12,504 nt of DNA from Candidatus Dormiibacterota bacterium (lineage in GTDB: Bacteria > Chloroflexota > Dormibacteria > Aeolococcales > Aeolococcaceae): assembly GCA_019236085.1 (NCBI GenBank), contig JAFAJR010000105.1, positions 1 through 12,504 of the forward strand. Direction: 5' to 3'. The notes beneath the pieces were generated by a model. It was not told where the DNA came from. It did not search any database and was given only the letters and a program-made list of their open reading frames with translations. This document shows positions 1 through 6,858 of this stretch, piece after piece. How positions within the stretch are numbered: the stretch's first letter is position 1; the number at the start of each line of letters is the position of its first letter. A program made the translations under genes and the position numbers.

Positions 1-1167
1 GAACCGCGAGGCAGGCGCGTGTCGCTCTACGTCTGCGGCATCACGCCGTATGAGTCGGCGCACCTCGGTCATGCGTTCACCTACCACGTTTTCGACGTGC
101 TCACCAGGCGTCTGCGGCAAACAGGACTCGATGTCCGCAGCGTCCGCAACGTCACAGACGTCGATGACGACATCCTTCGTGTGGCAGTCGAGCGCGGCAT
201 CGACTTCCGCGTGCTCACCGCGGAGCAGGTGCGCAGATTCGACGACGACATGACAGCGATCAACCTTCTCCCGGTCGATGCGTCACCGCATGCAACTGCG
301 CATGTCGACGCTATGGTTCCGTGGATCGCGCAGCTGGTCGACAGCGGCCACGCGTACGTCCGCGACGGCTGGGTGTTCTTCAGGGTCGCGTCAGACCCGG
401 GGTACGGCCGAGTGTCCCACCTGGGCCGCGCCGAGATGATCGCGCTGAGCCGCGAGCGCGGCGCCGACCCGGACGATCCGCGCAAAGAGGACAAGCTCGA
501 CTTCGTGCTCTGGCAAGCCTCGGCTCCGGGCGAGCCGCGCTGGCCGAGTCCCTGGGGCGCCGGCCGGCCGGGTTGGCACATCGAATGCTCAGTGCTGTCC
601 ACCGGCGAGCTGGGCACGCCGATCGACATCCACGGCGGCGGTGACGACCTCGTCTTTCCCCATCACGAATGCGAGGCAGCACAGGCCGAGGGCGCCGGCA
701 GGACGCCGTATGTCCGCCACTGGGTGCACTGCGCGATGGTCCGCTACCAGGGAGAGAAGATGAGCAAGTCGCTGGGCAACCTCGTCTTCGTGCGTGACCT
801 GCTACATGAAGTCCCGGCCGCCACGATCCGGTTGCTCCTCGCCTCGCACCACCACCACACGGCGTGGGAGTACGAGCCGGCAATGCTGCAGGAGGCAGAC
901 GCCCTGCGCCGCCGCCTGGAGCGGGCGGTCGGCAGTGGCACAGTCATCGACGCCGACGAAACGGTGGAGGTGCGGCGCCGTTTCGACGCCCGGCTCGACG
1001 ATGACCTGGACACACCTGGAGCGCTCCAGGTTGCCGAGGAACTCGCCGCGCAGCTGGAGCGCGGAGGAGCGGGCGGCCGCGCAGGGAACGGCGCGTGGGT
1101 CTTGAGCGAGCTGATCGGGGCGCTCGGTGTCGCCTTCGAACATGTCGAGGCACGGGATAGCTCGTGA
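1..1167 (+). CDS. Cysteinyl-tRNA synthetase family ligase, MshC-like (5' partial)
   Basis: The reading frame is open to the window edge, and the family normally has about 30 more residues before the CGxT motif, so the true start lies upstream. The GTG at 19 is probably not the start. Numbering from base 1, the class I signature HLGH is at 21-24 and KMSKS at 253-257. The zinc ligands expected for this family are present: C12, C196, H221 and E225. The motif C-G-I-T-P-Y and the segment around ERGADPDDP...LDFVLWQ resemble MshC (cysteine:glucosaminyl-inositol ligase of mycothiol synthesis). True CysRS usually has CGxTVY. The protein ends soon after the DDDLDTP helix and lacks the C-terminal anticodon-binding domain of CysRS, which also fits MshC. 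An odd run of four histidines (SHHHHTAW) stands where the family usually has HYR. A divergent cysteine--tRNA ligase remains possible. Family membership is firm; MshC function is inference. Confidence 0.85.
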   Translation, partial: EPRGRRVSLYVCGITPYESAHLGHAFTYHVFDVLTRRLRQTGLDVRSVRNVTDVDDDILRVAVERGIDFRVLTAEQVRRFDDDMTAINLLPVDASPHATAHVDAMVPWIAQLVDSGHAYVRDGWVFFRVASDPGYGRVSHLGRAEMIALSRERGADPDDPRKEDKLDFVLWQASAPGEPRWPSPWGAGRPGWHIECSVLSTGELGTPIDIHGGGDDLVFPHHECEAAQAEGAGRTPYVRHWVHCAMVRYQGEKMSKSLGNLVFVRDLLHEVPAATIRLLLASHHHHTAWEYEPAMLQEADALRRRLERAVGSGTVIDADETVEVRRRFDARLDDDLDTPGALQVAEELAAQLERGGAGGRAGNGAWVLSELIGALGVAFEHVEARDSS

Positions 1168-1261
1168 GCCACGCCACGGTCCGCTGACGCCATAAGCACC
1201 GATCTGTCAGACTCCAGCGTGGTTTCCTCATGTGAGCGAGACCACAAGCTGGGGGGTGGCA

Positions 1262-3949
1262 GTGCAATTCTGGTTGCGCGGATGGGGTCGGACTGGGCTC
1301 GCGACCTGCGCGGCGATCGCCGCCGTTCTGGGAAGTGGGACGTCCACGCGAGCCGAATGGGCTTCTGTGAAGACCGGCGCAGCGCCCGCGTACACCGTGT
1401 CAGTCGGGTATGCGGAAAACAAGGAGAACACGCTGCCCAGTCCGGCGCAGTTTCCGACACCGTGGGCCGGGGCTCCGAACACCACGTTCCTGGGCAATCC
1501 GGTCCCAGGGTCGAATACCTGTGGAACTGTGTCGTTCTGCTACGACGCCGGCGCCATCCGCATCGACAACCCGGGACCCGGACCCCTGTCCATCGACAGT
1601 GTTGCAGTCGACGACCACTCGGCGTGCGGCTGTGGCGGCAAGAACTTCGGCAGCCTGTGGGGGAGCTTCACGGTGTCCGCAGGCGCCAGCTACATACTCA
1701 CCGAGAATCCTCCCACCAGCGATCCCGGTTACGACAACTTCGACACAAGCGGCTACCCCAACAACAACTGCACGCCGGTCACGGTCGCACCCACGGTGAC
1801 GATCACGGTCGGCGGTGTGGCCACGGTGTACACCGACAGCACCCACGTCCTGGACACCGGCGGCATAGACCGGGGCTACTGTGCGCCGCCCCAGAACGAG
1901 TCGACGCAGTGGCGGCGCATAGGCGCATCCGGATCCAACAGCGCCACACTGACGCTCGGCCCGGCCACGGTTACGCAGACGGTGACGCAGCAGGTGACGG
2001 AGACGGCGACGTTGCTCGACGGCAGCGGCTTCGGTTTGCCAAACGTGAACGTGGGTTTCACCGTCATCAGCGGCCCGGACTCCGGTGTTGGTGGAACAGC
2101 GGTGACCAACAGCAGCGGGCAGGCCACGTTCAGCTACTCGGGGACGCAGGGCGAAGACGTGGTGATGGCGAACGTGACCACCGTGGGATCGCTCCAATCC
2201 AACACCGCGCGGGTTATCTGGGTCGCGGGATCTTCATCCGGTTTCAGCGGCGCGGATATCGGTTCGCCAACGCCGGCCGGGTCCGACACCTTCACCTCGG
2301 GTACGTGGACCATCACGGGCGGCGGCAGCGACATCGGGGGGACAGCCGATCACTTCCACTTCGTGTCGAGCTCTCTGTCGGGCAACGGCGGTGTCGCCGC
2401 GGTTGTGGCTTCACAGAGCGACACGGCTACCGCAGCGAAGGCGGGTGTCATGCTGCGCGCCAGCGCTGACCCCGCGTCTCCGTATTACGCGGCATTCGTG
2501 ACACCCGGCGACGGCGTCGTCATCCAGGACCGCGCGGCGCAGGGAGGCGTGACAACCACCGTCGCCAGCATCGCAGGAAGCGCTCCGGCGTATCTCTGGG
2601 TCAATGGCAGTGGAGGTGCGTACACCGCGTACAGCTCGAGCGACGGATACATCTGGCAGCCGGTCGCCGGCTCATCGGTGAACCTCGCGCTGGGCTCGAC
2701 GTTGTTGGCTGGATTGGCAGTAACGTCGCACGATTCGAGTCAGGCGAGCACGGCAACCATGCAGTCCGTCCTGATCAGCGCGGATCCGCCCGCACCACCG
2801 CCGCCGGTAGCGTGCCCGGCGCCGTGGACGTGCGCCGATGTCGGCAGTCCGACGCCGGCGGGAAGCCAGATGTACGACCCAGGAACCGAGACCTGGACCG
2901 TCAACGGCGGTGGGGCCGACATCAGCGGCACCAGCGACCAGTTCCATTACGTGTGGCAGTCGGTGACCGGCGACGGGAGCCTCAGTGCCCGCGTGAGCAG
3001 CCAGGGCAACAGCGGCGCCTCCGCCAAAGCGGGCATCATGCTGAGAGCAACGACCGATCCAGGATCCCCTGACTACGCCGTCGTCGTCACACCCAGTCAG
3101 GGCGTCAAGGTTCAGGTGCGCAGCACGCAGGGCGGCACCACGACGAAAGTGGCCAATCCCGCGGGCACCGCTCCAGTATTCCTCCAGGTCACCAGAGCCG
3201 GAAATACGTTCACCGCGTACACATCCGCAGACGGCGCAACGTGGACGCTCATCCCCGGTTCGACAGCAACCCTGAACCTGCCGTCGTCCCTGCTGGAAGG
3301 CCTGGCCGTCACGTCACACAACACGGGAACCCTGAGCCCTGTGACGTTCAACGACGTCACGCTCGGCGGATCAACGGGACCGCCACCACCCACATGCCCG
3401 ACCGGCTGGAGCTGCGCGGACATCGGGGCGCCGGCCCTCGCGGGATCCCAGAGTCTCGACACCTCAACCGGCACGTGGACGATCACCGGTGGGGGCACCG
3501 ACATCACGGGCACCAGCGACCAGTTCCACTTCGTGTGGCAGTCGCTGACCGGTGATGGCTCGATCACCGTGCACATCGCGTCTCAGGGCGACTCGAGCGC
3601 GTCGGCGAAGGCCGGCATCATGCTCCGCGCCAGCACGGACCCCGCGGCGCCGTACTACGGCGTCGTGGTCACCCCCGCCCAGGGCATCAAGGTGCAAGTT
3701 CGACCGACCCAGGGTGGATCCACTACGAAGATCGCCAATCCGAGCGGCGCCGCTCCCGCATGGCTGCGAGTAACACGGTCAGGCAACACGTTTTCCGCGT
3801 ACACCTCGCCAGACGGGAACACGTGGACTCTCATCGCCTCGTCGACCTACACGGTGGCGCTGCCGTCGACAGTTCTCCAGGGCATGGCGGTCACATCGCA
3901 CAACAGCGGGCAGCTCTGCACCGTGGTCTATGACGTGGTGCAGCCCTGA
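1262..3949 (+). CDS. Secreted multidomain protein: Cys-containing N-domain, Ig-like domain, three concanavalin-like modules
   Basis: The frame allows a GTG start at 1232. I prefer the GTG at 1262 because a G-run at 1251-1256 sits 5 bases upstream and because it gives a normal signal peptide (Arg-containing n-region, hydrophobic GLATCAAIAAVLG, likely cleavage near STRA-EW). From that start the protein is 895 residues. Residues about 35-225 form a domain with several Cys and the motif YDAGAIRIDN, ending near NESTQWRRIG. Residues about 227-318 look like a bacterial Ig-like (Big_1) domain, with VTQTVTQQVTETATLLDG and a GQATFSYSG strand. Three modules follow, starting at 331, 525 and 719 with an exact 194-residue period. 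Each carries ADIGSP, a QFH/HFH strand, AKAGxMLRA and LAVTSH. Units 2 and 3 are preceded by Pro-rich linkers and a CPxxWxC motif. The fold recalls the DUF1349/laminin-G-like concanavalin family, often linked to carbohydrate or surface binding. No catalytic residues are evident. Likely exported to the surface or medium; ligand unknown. Confidence 0.85.
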   Translation: MQFWLRGWGRTGLATCAAIAAVLGSGTSTRAEWASVKTGAAPAYTVSVGYAENKENTLPSPAQFPTPWAGAPNTTFLGNPVPGSNTCGTVSFCYDAGAIRIDNPGPGPLSIDSVAVDDHSACGCGGKNFGSLWGSFTVSAGASYILTENPPTSDPGYDNFDTSGYPNNNCTPVTVAPTVTITVGGVATVYTDSTHVLDTGGIDRGYCAPPQNESTQWRRIGASGSNSATLTLGPATVTQTVTQQVTETATLLDGSGFGLPNVNVGFTVISGPDSGVGGTAVTNSSGQATFSYSGTQGEDVVMANVTTVGSLQSNTARVIWVAGSSSGFSGADIGSPTPAGSDTFTSGTWTITGGGSDIGGTADHFHFVSSSLSGNGGVAAVVASQSDTATAAKAGVMLRASADPASPYYAAFVTPGDGVVIQDRAAQGGVTTTVASIAGSAPAYLWVNGSGGAYTAYSSSDGYIWQPVAGSSVNLALGSTLLAGLAVTSHDSSQASTATMQSVLISADPPAPPPPVACPAPWTCADVGSPTPAGSQMYDPGTETWTVNGGGADISGTSDQFHYVWQSVTGDGSLSARVSSQGNSGASAKAGIMLRATTDPGSPDYAVVVTPSQGVKVQVRSTQGGTTTKVANPAGTAPVFLQVTRAGNTFTAYTSADGATWTLIPGSTATLNLPSSLLEGLAVTSHNTGTLSPVTFNDVTLGGSTGPPPPTCPTGWSCADIGAPALAGSQSLDTSTGTWTITGGGTDITGTSDQFHFVWQSLTGDGSITVHIASQGDSSASAKAGIMLRASTDPAAPYYGVVVTPAQGIKVQVRPTQGGSTTKIANPSGAAPAWLRVTRSGNTFSAYTSPDGNTWTLIASSTYTVALPSTVLQGMAVTSHNSGQLCTVVYDVVQP
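2252..3946 (+). repeat. Three tandem protein modules with a 582-bp period
   Basis: The units start at 2252, 2834 and 3416, so the spacing is exactly 582 bases (194 codons) both times. Units 2 and 3 are the most alike even in DNA: the 20-base string ggcaccagcgaccagttcca occurs in both. Unit 1 is more diverged (TADHFHF instead of TSDQFH[YF]) and lacks the preceding CPxxWxC motif. This fits an older duplication followed by a more recent one of the C-terminal unit. Confidence 0.85.
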
Positions 3950-3982
3950 GAACAGCTTCCGTGCTTACGGGAGCAGCTGTTC
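3950..3982. terminator. Hairpin between convergent genes, candidate bidirectional terminator
   Basis: The arms gaacagct (3950-3957) and agctgttc (3975-3982) are perfectly complementary over 8 bp. A nested stem ccgt/acgg (3959-3962 and 3967-3970) closes a GCTT tetraloop. The hairpin starts at the base after the stop codon of the + strand gene and includes the stop codon of the - strand ferredoxin gene. Neither side has a T-run, so it is not a textbook intrinsic terminator, but the position between convergent genes suits a shared terminator or 3'-end stabiliser. Confidence 0.5.
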
Positions 3983-4225
3983 GTCCCCGGCCGGCAGCTC
4001 AGGCCTGCCGCGAGCCCCGCGCTCGTCAATCGGCACCAGGTGCAGCGCGGTCCTGGGGCAGGCGTCGACGGCGCGACGGGCATGCTCTACCAGCTCGTCT
4101 GGCAGGGGCCGGTCGTCGAGGACGGGATATCCCCAGTCGTCGAGCCGGATCCGCTCCGGGAAGAGCTCGGCGCACACACCGTGGGCCTTGCACGCGATGG
4201 GGTCGACCCGAAGGCGACGTTTCAT
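3965..4225 (-). CDS. Ferredoxin, 3Fe-4S type (C-x5-C ... CP)
   Basis: The ATG at 4225 overlaps the TGA of the upstream NuoF-like gene as ATGA, so I chose it over an in-frame ATG further upstream at 4279; the product is 86 residues. It has the one-cluster actinobacterial ferredoxin layout: C12-K-A-H-G-V-C18 and C56-P, with the usual E-x-F/FPE and AVDACP segments. H15 stands where a 4Fe-4S ferredoxin would have its second cysteine. Such proteins usually bind a [3Fe-4S] cluster, or a [4Fe-4S] cluster with an unusual ligand, and serve as one-electron carriers, for instance to P450s. Here the overlap with a NuoF-like gene suggests it exchanges electrons with that flavoprotein. The C-terminal tail after residue 65 is acidic and Pro/Gly-rich. 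Cytoplasmic. Confidence 0.9.
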   Translation of the reverse strand: MKRRLRVDPIACKAHGVCAELFPERIRLDDWGYPVLDDRPLPDELVEHARRAVDACPRTALHLVPIDERGARGRPELPAGDEQLLP

Positions 4226-5493
4226 CGGCCGGTCAGCACCGGGGTCGGCAGCAGTGGCGGCCTCGCCGATTCGCGGCACGGCCCGTGTCGCAGGTGGCGG
4301 CGCAGCTCGTCGTGAAACACCTCGAGCGCGCTGGCCGCCATGAGGGTGGCGCCGTCAGGGTGACGGCATGCGCCCCTGCCGCGGATCTCCAGCGACCATC
4401 GGGCGCAGGTCTCCAGCACCCCAGGGCGGGCGCGGCCCAGCGCCGTGTCGTGGAACAGCGCCGCCAGCGCCGGCAGCCCTCGGGAGCACGGGCCGCACTG
4501 TCCCGAGGACTCCCGTGCCATGAAGGCCAGGATCCGATCCGTCTCGGCCACGCCGCAGGCGTCCCGGGGCAGGACGGCGATGACGCCCGCGCCGAGCGCG
4601 AGCCCGGCCCGCCGCAGCGACCCGGGCTCGAGGGTGAGGGACCAGGCGGTTGCGGCGGGCGCCCAGCGGCCGAAGTAGCCACCGACCAGCACCGCGACCG
4701 GGTCCCCTGCAGGGCCGCCGGCCGCGGCGACCACCTGGCCGATGGTGCTGTCGTATGCCATCTCCTTGACGCCGGGAGCCGCAACGCCGCCACAGACGCT
4801 GAGCAACGTGGTGCCCGGAGCCGCAGCGCTTCCCACCGAACGGAACCAGCGGGCACCGCGACGGGCGATCAAGGCGGCGTGCGCGAACGTCTCGACGTTG
4901 TTCACCAGCGTCGGCAACCCGTCGACGCCCGTCGCGAACGGCCGGGGCGGCACTGCGCGGGGCAGCGCGCGCCGGCCGTTGAGCCTCGAGATGAGCGCCG
5001 TCTCCTCCCCCGCGATATAGCGGGAGGGCGAGGTCACCAGCTCGATGCGAGGTTCGTGCGGCGCCGCCCGGCGGCGCTCGGCCAGCGCCGCGACGAGGGT
5101 GCGGGCCAGGGCGTCGCTCGAGCTCGCCACGCAGAGGACCACGCGTCTGGCGCGCATCGCCGAGGCGGCGAGGAGCATGCCGTCGAACACGAGGTGTGGC
5201 CGAAGCGCCAGGAGGGTGCGGTCTTTCAGGCTGGCGGGCTCGGTCTCCATCGCATCGCCGACCACCACGGCGCCGCGCGCCCTTGATCGTTCGGCCACGG
5301 CCTGCCATTTGAGGGCGGCTGGGAACGCGGCGCCGCCGTGCCCGGTGAGTCCGGCTCTGCCCAGCTCGGCGATCAGCTCGTCGCCACTGAAAGCCGGCAG
5401 CGGCCCGGCCGTCGCAAGGTGAGCCGTGTACCCCTCCGCTGACGGGACCGCCGGCAGGAGCCGCGCAGCGCCGCCGGCCACTGCGGCGCTCAC
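4222..5493 (-). CDS. NuoF-like NADH dehydrogenase flavin/Fe-S subunit (SLBB and 4Fe-4S domains)
   Basis: The GTG at 5493 overlaps the TGA of the upstream membrane gene as GTGA; longer upstream starts would run about 80 bases into that gene. The product is 423 residues. The NuoF fold is clear: GLTGHGGAAFP (48-58) for nucleotide/FMN binding, GDAMETEPASLKDR (79-92) where NuoF has its FMN-binding E-P-G-x-x-K-D-R region, YIAGEETALI (159-168) and GLPTLVNNVET (192-202), then an SLBB-like region (about 224-284) and the Fe-S domain. The cluster motif reads E-S-S-G-Q-C-G-P-C (328-336) plus C376, so the first of the four usual cysteines is Ser330. No NuoE or NuoG partner is next to it, so this is not complex I. 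It probably oxidises NAD(P)H, or the reverse, in a complex with the neighbouring ferredoxin and heme protein. I believe related NuoF-like proteins also lack that cysteine, but I cannot check it here. Confidence 0.9.
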   Translation of the reverse strand: MSAAVAGGAARLLPAVPSAEGYTAHLATAGPLPAFSGDELIAELGRAGLTGHGGAAFPAALKWQAVAERSRARGAVVVGDAMETEPASLKDRTLLALRPHLVFDGMLLAASAMRARRVVLCVASSSDALARTLVAALAERRRAAPHEPRIELVTSPSRYIAGEETALISRLNGRRALPRAVPPRPFATGVDGLPTLVNNVETFAHAALIARRGARWFRSVGSAAAPGTTLLSVCGGVAAPGVKEMAYDSTIGQVVAAAGGPAGDPVAVLVGGYFGRWAPAATAWSLTLEPGSLRRAGLALGAGVIAVLPRDACGVAETDRILAFMARESSGQCGPCSRGLPALAALFHDTALGRARPGVLETCARWSLEIRGRGACRHPDGATLMAASALEVFHDELRRHLRHGPCRESARPPLLPTPVLTGR

Positions 5494-6488
5494 TGCGTTT
5501 GCACAGTGCCGTGGACCCGGCCGCTGTCGTCCGTGAAGAGGTTGAGCAGCGTCACCTGCACAGTGCCGCACAGTGCCACGACCCGTTCGGTGACCGTCGC
5601 CCGCACATCACAGAGAGTCGTGCCGGAGCGGGTCACCTGCAGTGTCCCGCTGCCGTCGGCAGCCACCACGACGGTGAAGACCAGTGAGTTGTCGCGTGTA
5701 TCTGTGAAGGTGGCGGTGGTGCTGGAGGCCGATTGCGACAGCGTCCCCAGCAGGGTGTCGTCGAGCCCTGTCGCCAGCGCCGGCACCTGCGGTGCAGAGC
5801 TCGGCCCGCCGCCGCGCAGCAGGTCGGCTGGGGTCCCGGCGGCGGCCGCCCAGCCTGGCTGCAGCGGCCCCGCAGCGCTCCAGGTGACGAGTGCGACAGC
5901 AGCAGCCGCGGTCGCTCCCAGTCCGACAACCCGCAGCAACACCAGGGACGGCCAGCCTTGGAGCAGCCGCCAGACCATCGCCACCGCTACAGCGACGACG
6001 CAGGCCAGCACGAGAAGGATCGCCCACACCGACTTGGTGTCAGTGCCGGTGCCGATGCCGTGCAGCACCGCCACCGGCCAGGATGCGTACGAGAGGAGGT
6101 GGACCGCCCGCCAGGCCCAGAAGCGGAGGTGGCGGCGCAGAAGGCTTGTCAGCAGCACGGCGACGAAAAGCTCCAACCCGACCACGCCCAGGCCCAGCCA
6201 CAGCGGGCGGTACGTGGCGCCGGCCGGGACCACCGCGTCGCGAAGGGTGAGGCCGGCGAAGGGATCGATGATGGACGCGGCCACGTGAACCACCAGGAAG
6301 AGCAGTGCCAGCAGGGAGAGGTTGCGGTGCAGCGACTGCGAGAGAAAGCGCGGCCAGCCGGGGGCGGACCAGCGGACGCTGGTGACAACGCCCAGGACCA
6401 CGACCGCGCTGAGCAGGACCAGCGCGGTGTAACCACTGCCGCGGGTGGCGTACCAGAAGGGGGTCGGGCCCAGGGTCGCGCCGAGCAT
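5490..6488 (-). CDS. Ferric-reductase-like transmembrane heme protein with extracytoplasmic C-terminal domain
   Basis: A 332-residue protein with six predicted helices (about 19-38, 56-75, 95-116, 128-146, 153-174, 182-203). Helices 2 and 4 carry H54-x13-H68 and H130-x12-H143, the spacing that binds two b-type hemes in the ferric reductase-like family (PF01794). Arg-rich loops after helices 1, 3 and 5 put the N- and C-termini outside, so residues about 205-332 should be extracytoplasmic. That part starts with an Ala/Gly/Pro linker and then a beta-rich domain with two cysteines (C293, C307) that might form a disulfide. No FAD/NADPH-binding domain is attached, unlike FRE/NOX enzymes; the NuoF-like protein encoded next (GTGA overlap) could supply electrons instead. 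The ATG at 6488 lies 12 bases after the previous stop. Acceptor unknown. Confidence 0.85.
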   Translation of the reverse strand: MLGATLGPTPFWYATRGSGYTALVLLSAVVVLGVVTSVRWSAPGWPRFLSQSLHRNLSLLALLFLVVHVAASIIDPFAGLTLRDAVVPAGATYRPLWLGLGVVGLELFVAVLLTSLLRRHLRFWAWRAVHLLSYASWPVAVLHGIGTGTDTKSVWAILLVLACVVAVAVAMVWRLLQGWPSLVLLRVVGLGATAAAAVALVTWSAAGPLQPGWAAAAGTPADLLRGGGPSSAPQVPALATGLDDTLLGTLSQSASSTTATFTDTRDNSLVFTVVVAADGSGTLQVTRSGTTLCDVRATVTERVVALCGTVQVTLLNLFTDDSGRVHGTVQTQ

Positions 6489-6500
6489 CAGCGCCGCGGG

Positions 6501-6827
6501 TCAGGAGCCGCCTGAGACCACGACGGGTGGCCCGCCACCCGGCTGCGGCGCCTGAACGCCGTCGGAGGGGATGGACTGCGCAGGCGGCGTCACGGTGTCG
6601 CCGCCGCTGCTTCCGCTGGAAGTGGCCGCGGTCGCCGTGTGGCCCGGGATGGTGGTGGCGGCGATGGTCGCTGCCGCTGCTGTCAGAGCGGCAGCGCCGA
6701 CGGCGGCCGTCCAGGTGATGGTGCGCACCCGGCGCAGCCCGGCGTCGCGCTCCTGCTGCGCCTGCGTCGGGAGTCGCCGTCCGCCACTCACCAGGGCCAT
6801 GGTACGAGCGAGACCTGAGCGGGGCAT
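6501..6827 (-). CDS. Small single-pass membrane protein, function unknown
   Basis: A 108-residue protein. The N-terminal part (1-34) is charged and Arg-rich. One hydrophobic helix follows (about 36-60, Ala/Thr-rich, ending at TTIPGH), then a low-complexity Ser/Gly/Pro/Thr tail ending in GGS. Positive residues before the helix put the tail outside the cytoplasm. An AGGCAGG sequence sits 5 bases before the ATG. It lies 12 bases upstream of the heme protein gene in the same direction, so it is probably an accessory part of that redox module. I recognise no family. Composition agrees with a real gene, but low complexity makes the exact start uncertain (a second ATG is 9 codons on). Confidence 0.65.
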   Translation of the reverse strand: MPRSGLARTMALVSGGRRLPTQAQQERDAGLRRVRTITWTAAVGAAALTAAAATIAATTIPGHTATAATSSGSSGGDTVTPPAQSIPSDGVQAPQPGGGPPVVVSGGS

Positions 6828-6858
6828 GACGCCTGCCTAGGAGTTTGCTGAGAAGCGG

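Noticed and set aside
1169..1222. ccacgc/gcgtgg inverted repeat in the gap before the secreted protein gene
   Set aside because: Only 6 bp with a loop of more than 40 bases, which is expected by chance at this GC content. I see no convincing promoter or terminator in this gap.
1219..2469. Long overlapping + strand open frame rich in Arg and His
   Set aside because: It is a frame-shifted shadow of the secreted repeat protein: no domain pattern, composition typical of off-frame GC-rich DNA, and the repeat structure lies in the other frame.
4226..4279. Upstream ATG extending the ferredoxin by 18 residues
   Set aside because: It would overlap the NuoF-like coding region by more than 50 bases, while the ATG at 4225 makes the common ATGA overlap and gives the usual ferredoxin N-terminus.
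3961..5286. 441-codon + strand open frame
   Set aside because: It is antisense to the NuoF-like and ferredoxin genes, whose motifs are unmistakable. The predicted peptide is Arg/Ala/Gly-rich with no recognisable segment.
5733..6515. 260-codon + strand open frames opposite the heme protein
   Set aside because: Low-complexity Gln/Arg-rich translations on the reverse of a gene with clear heme ligands and membrane helices.
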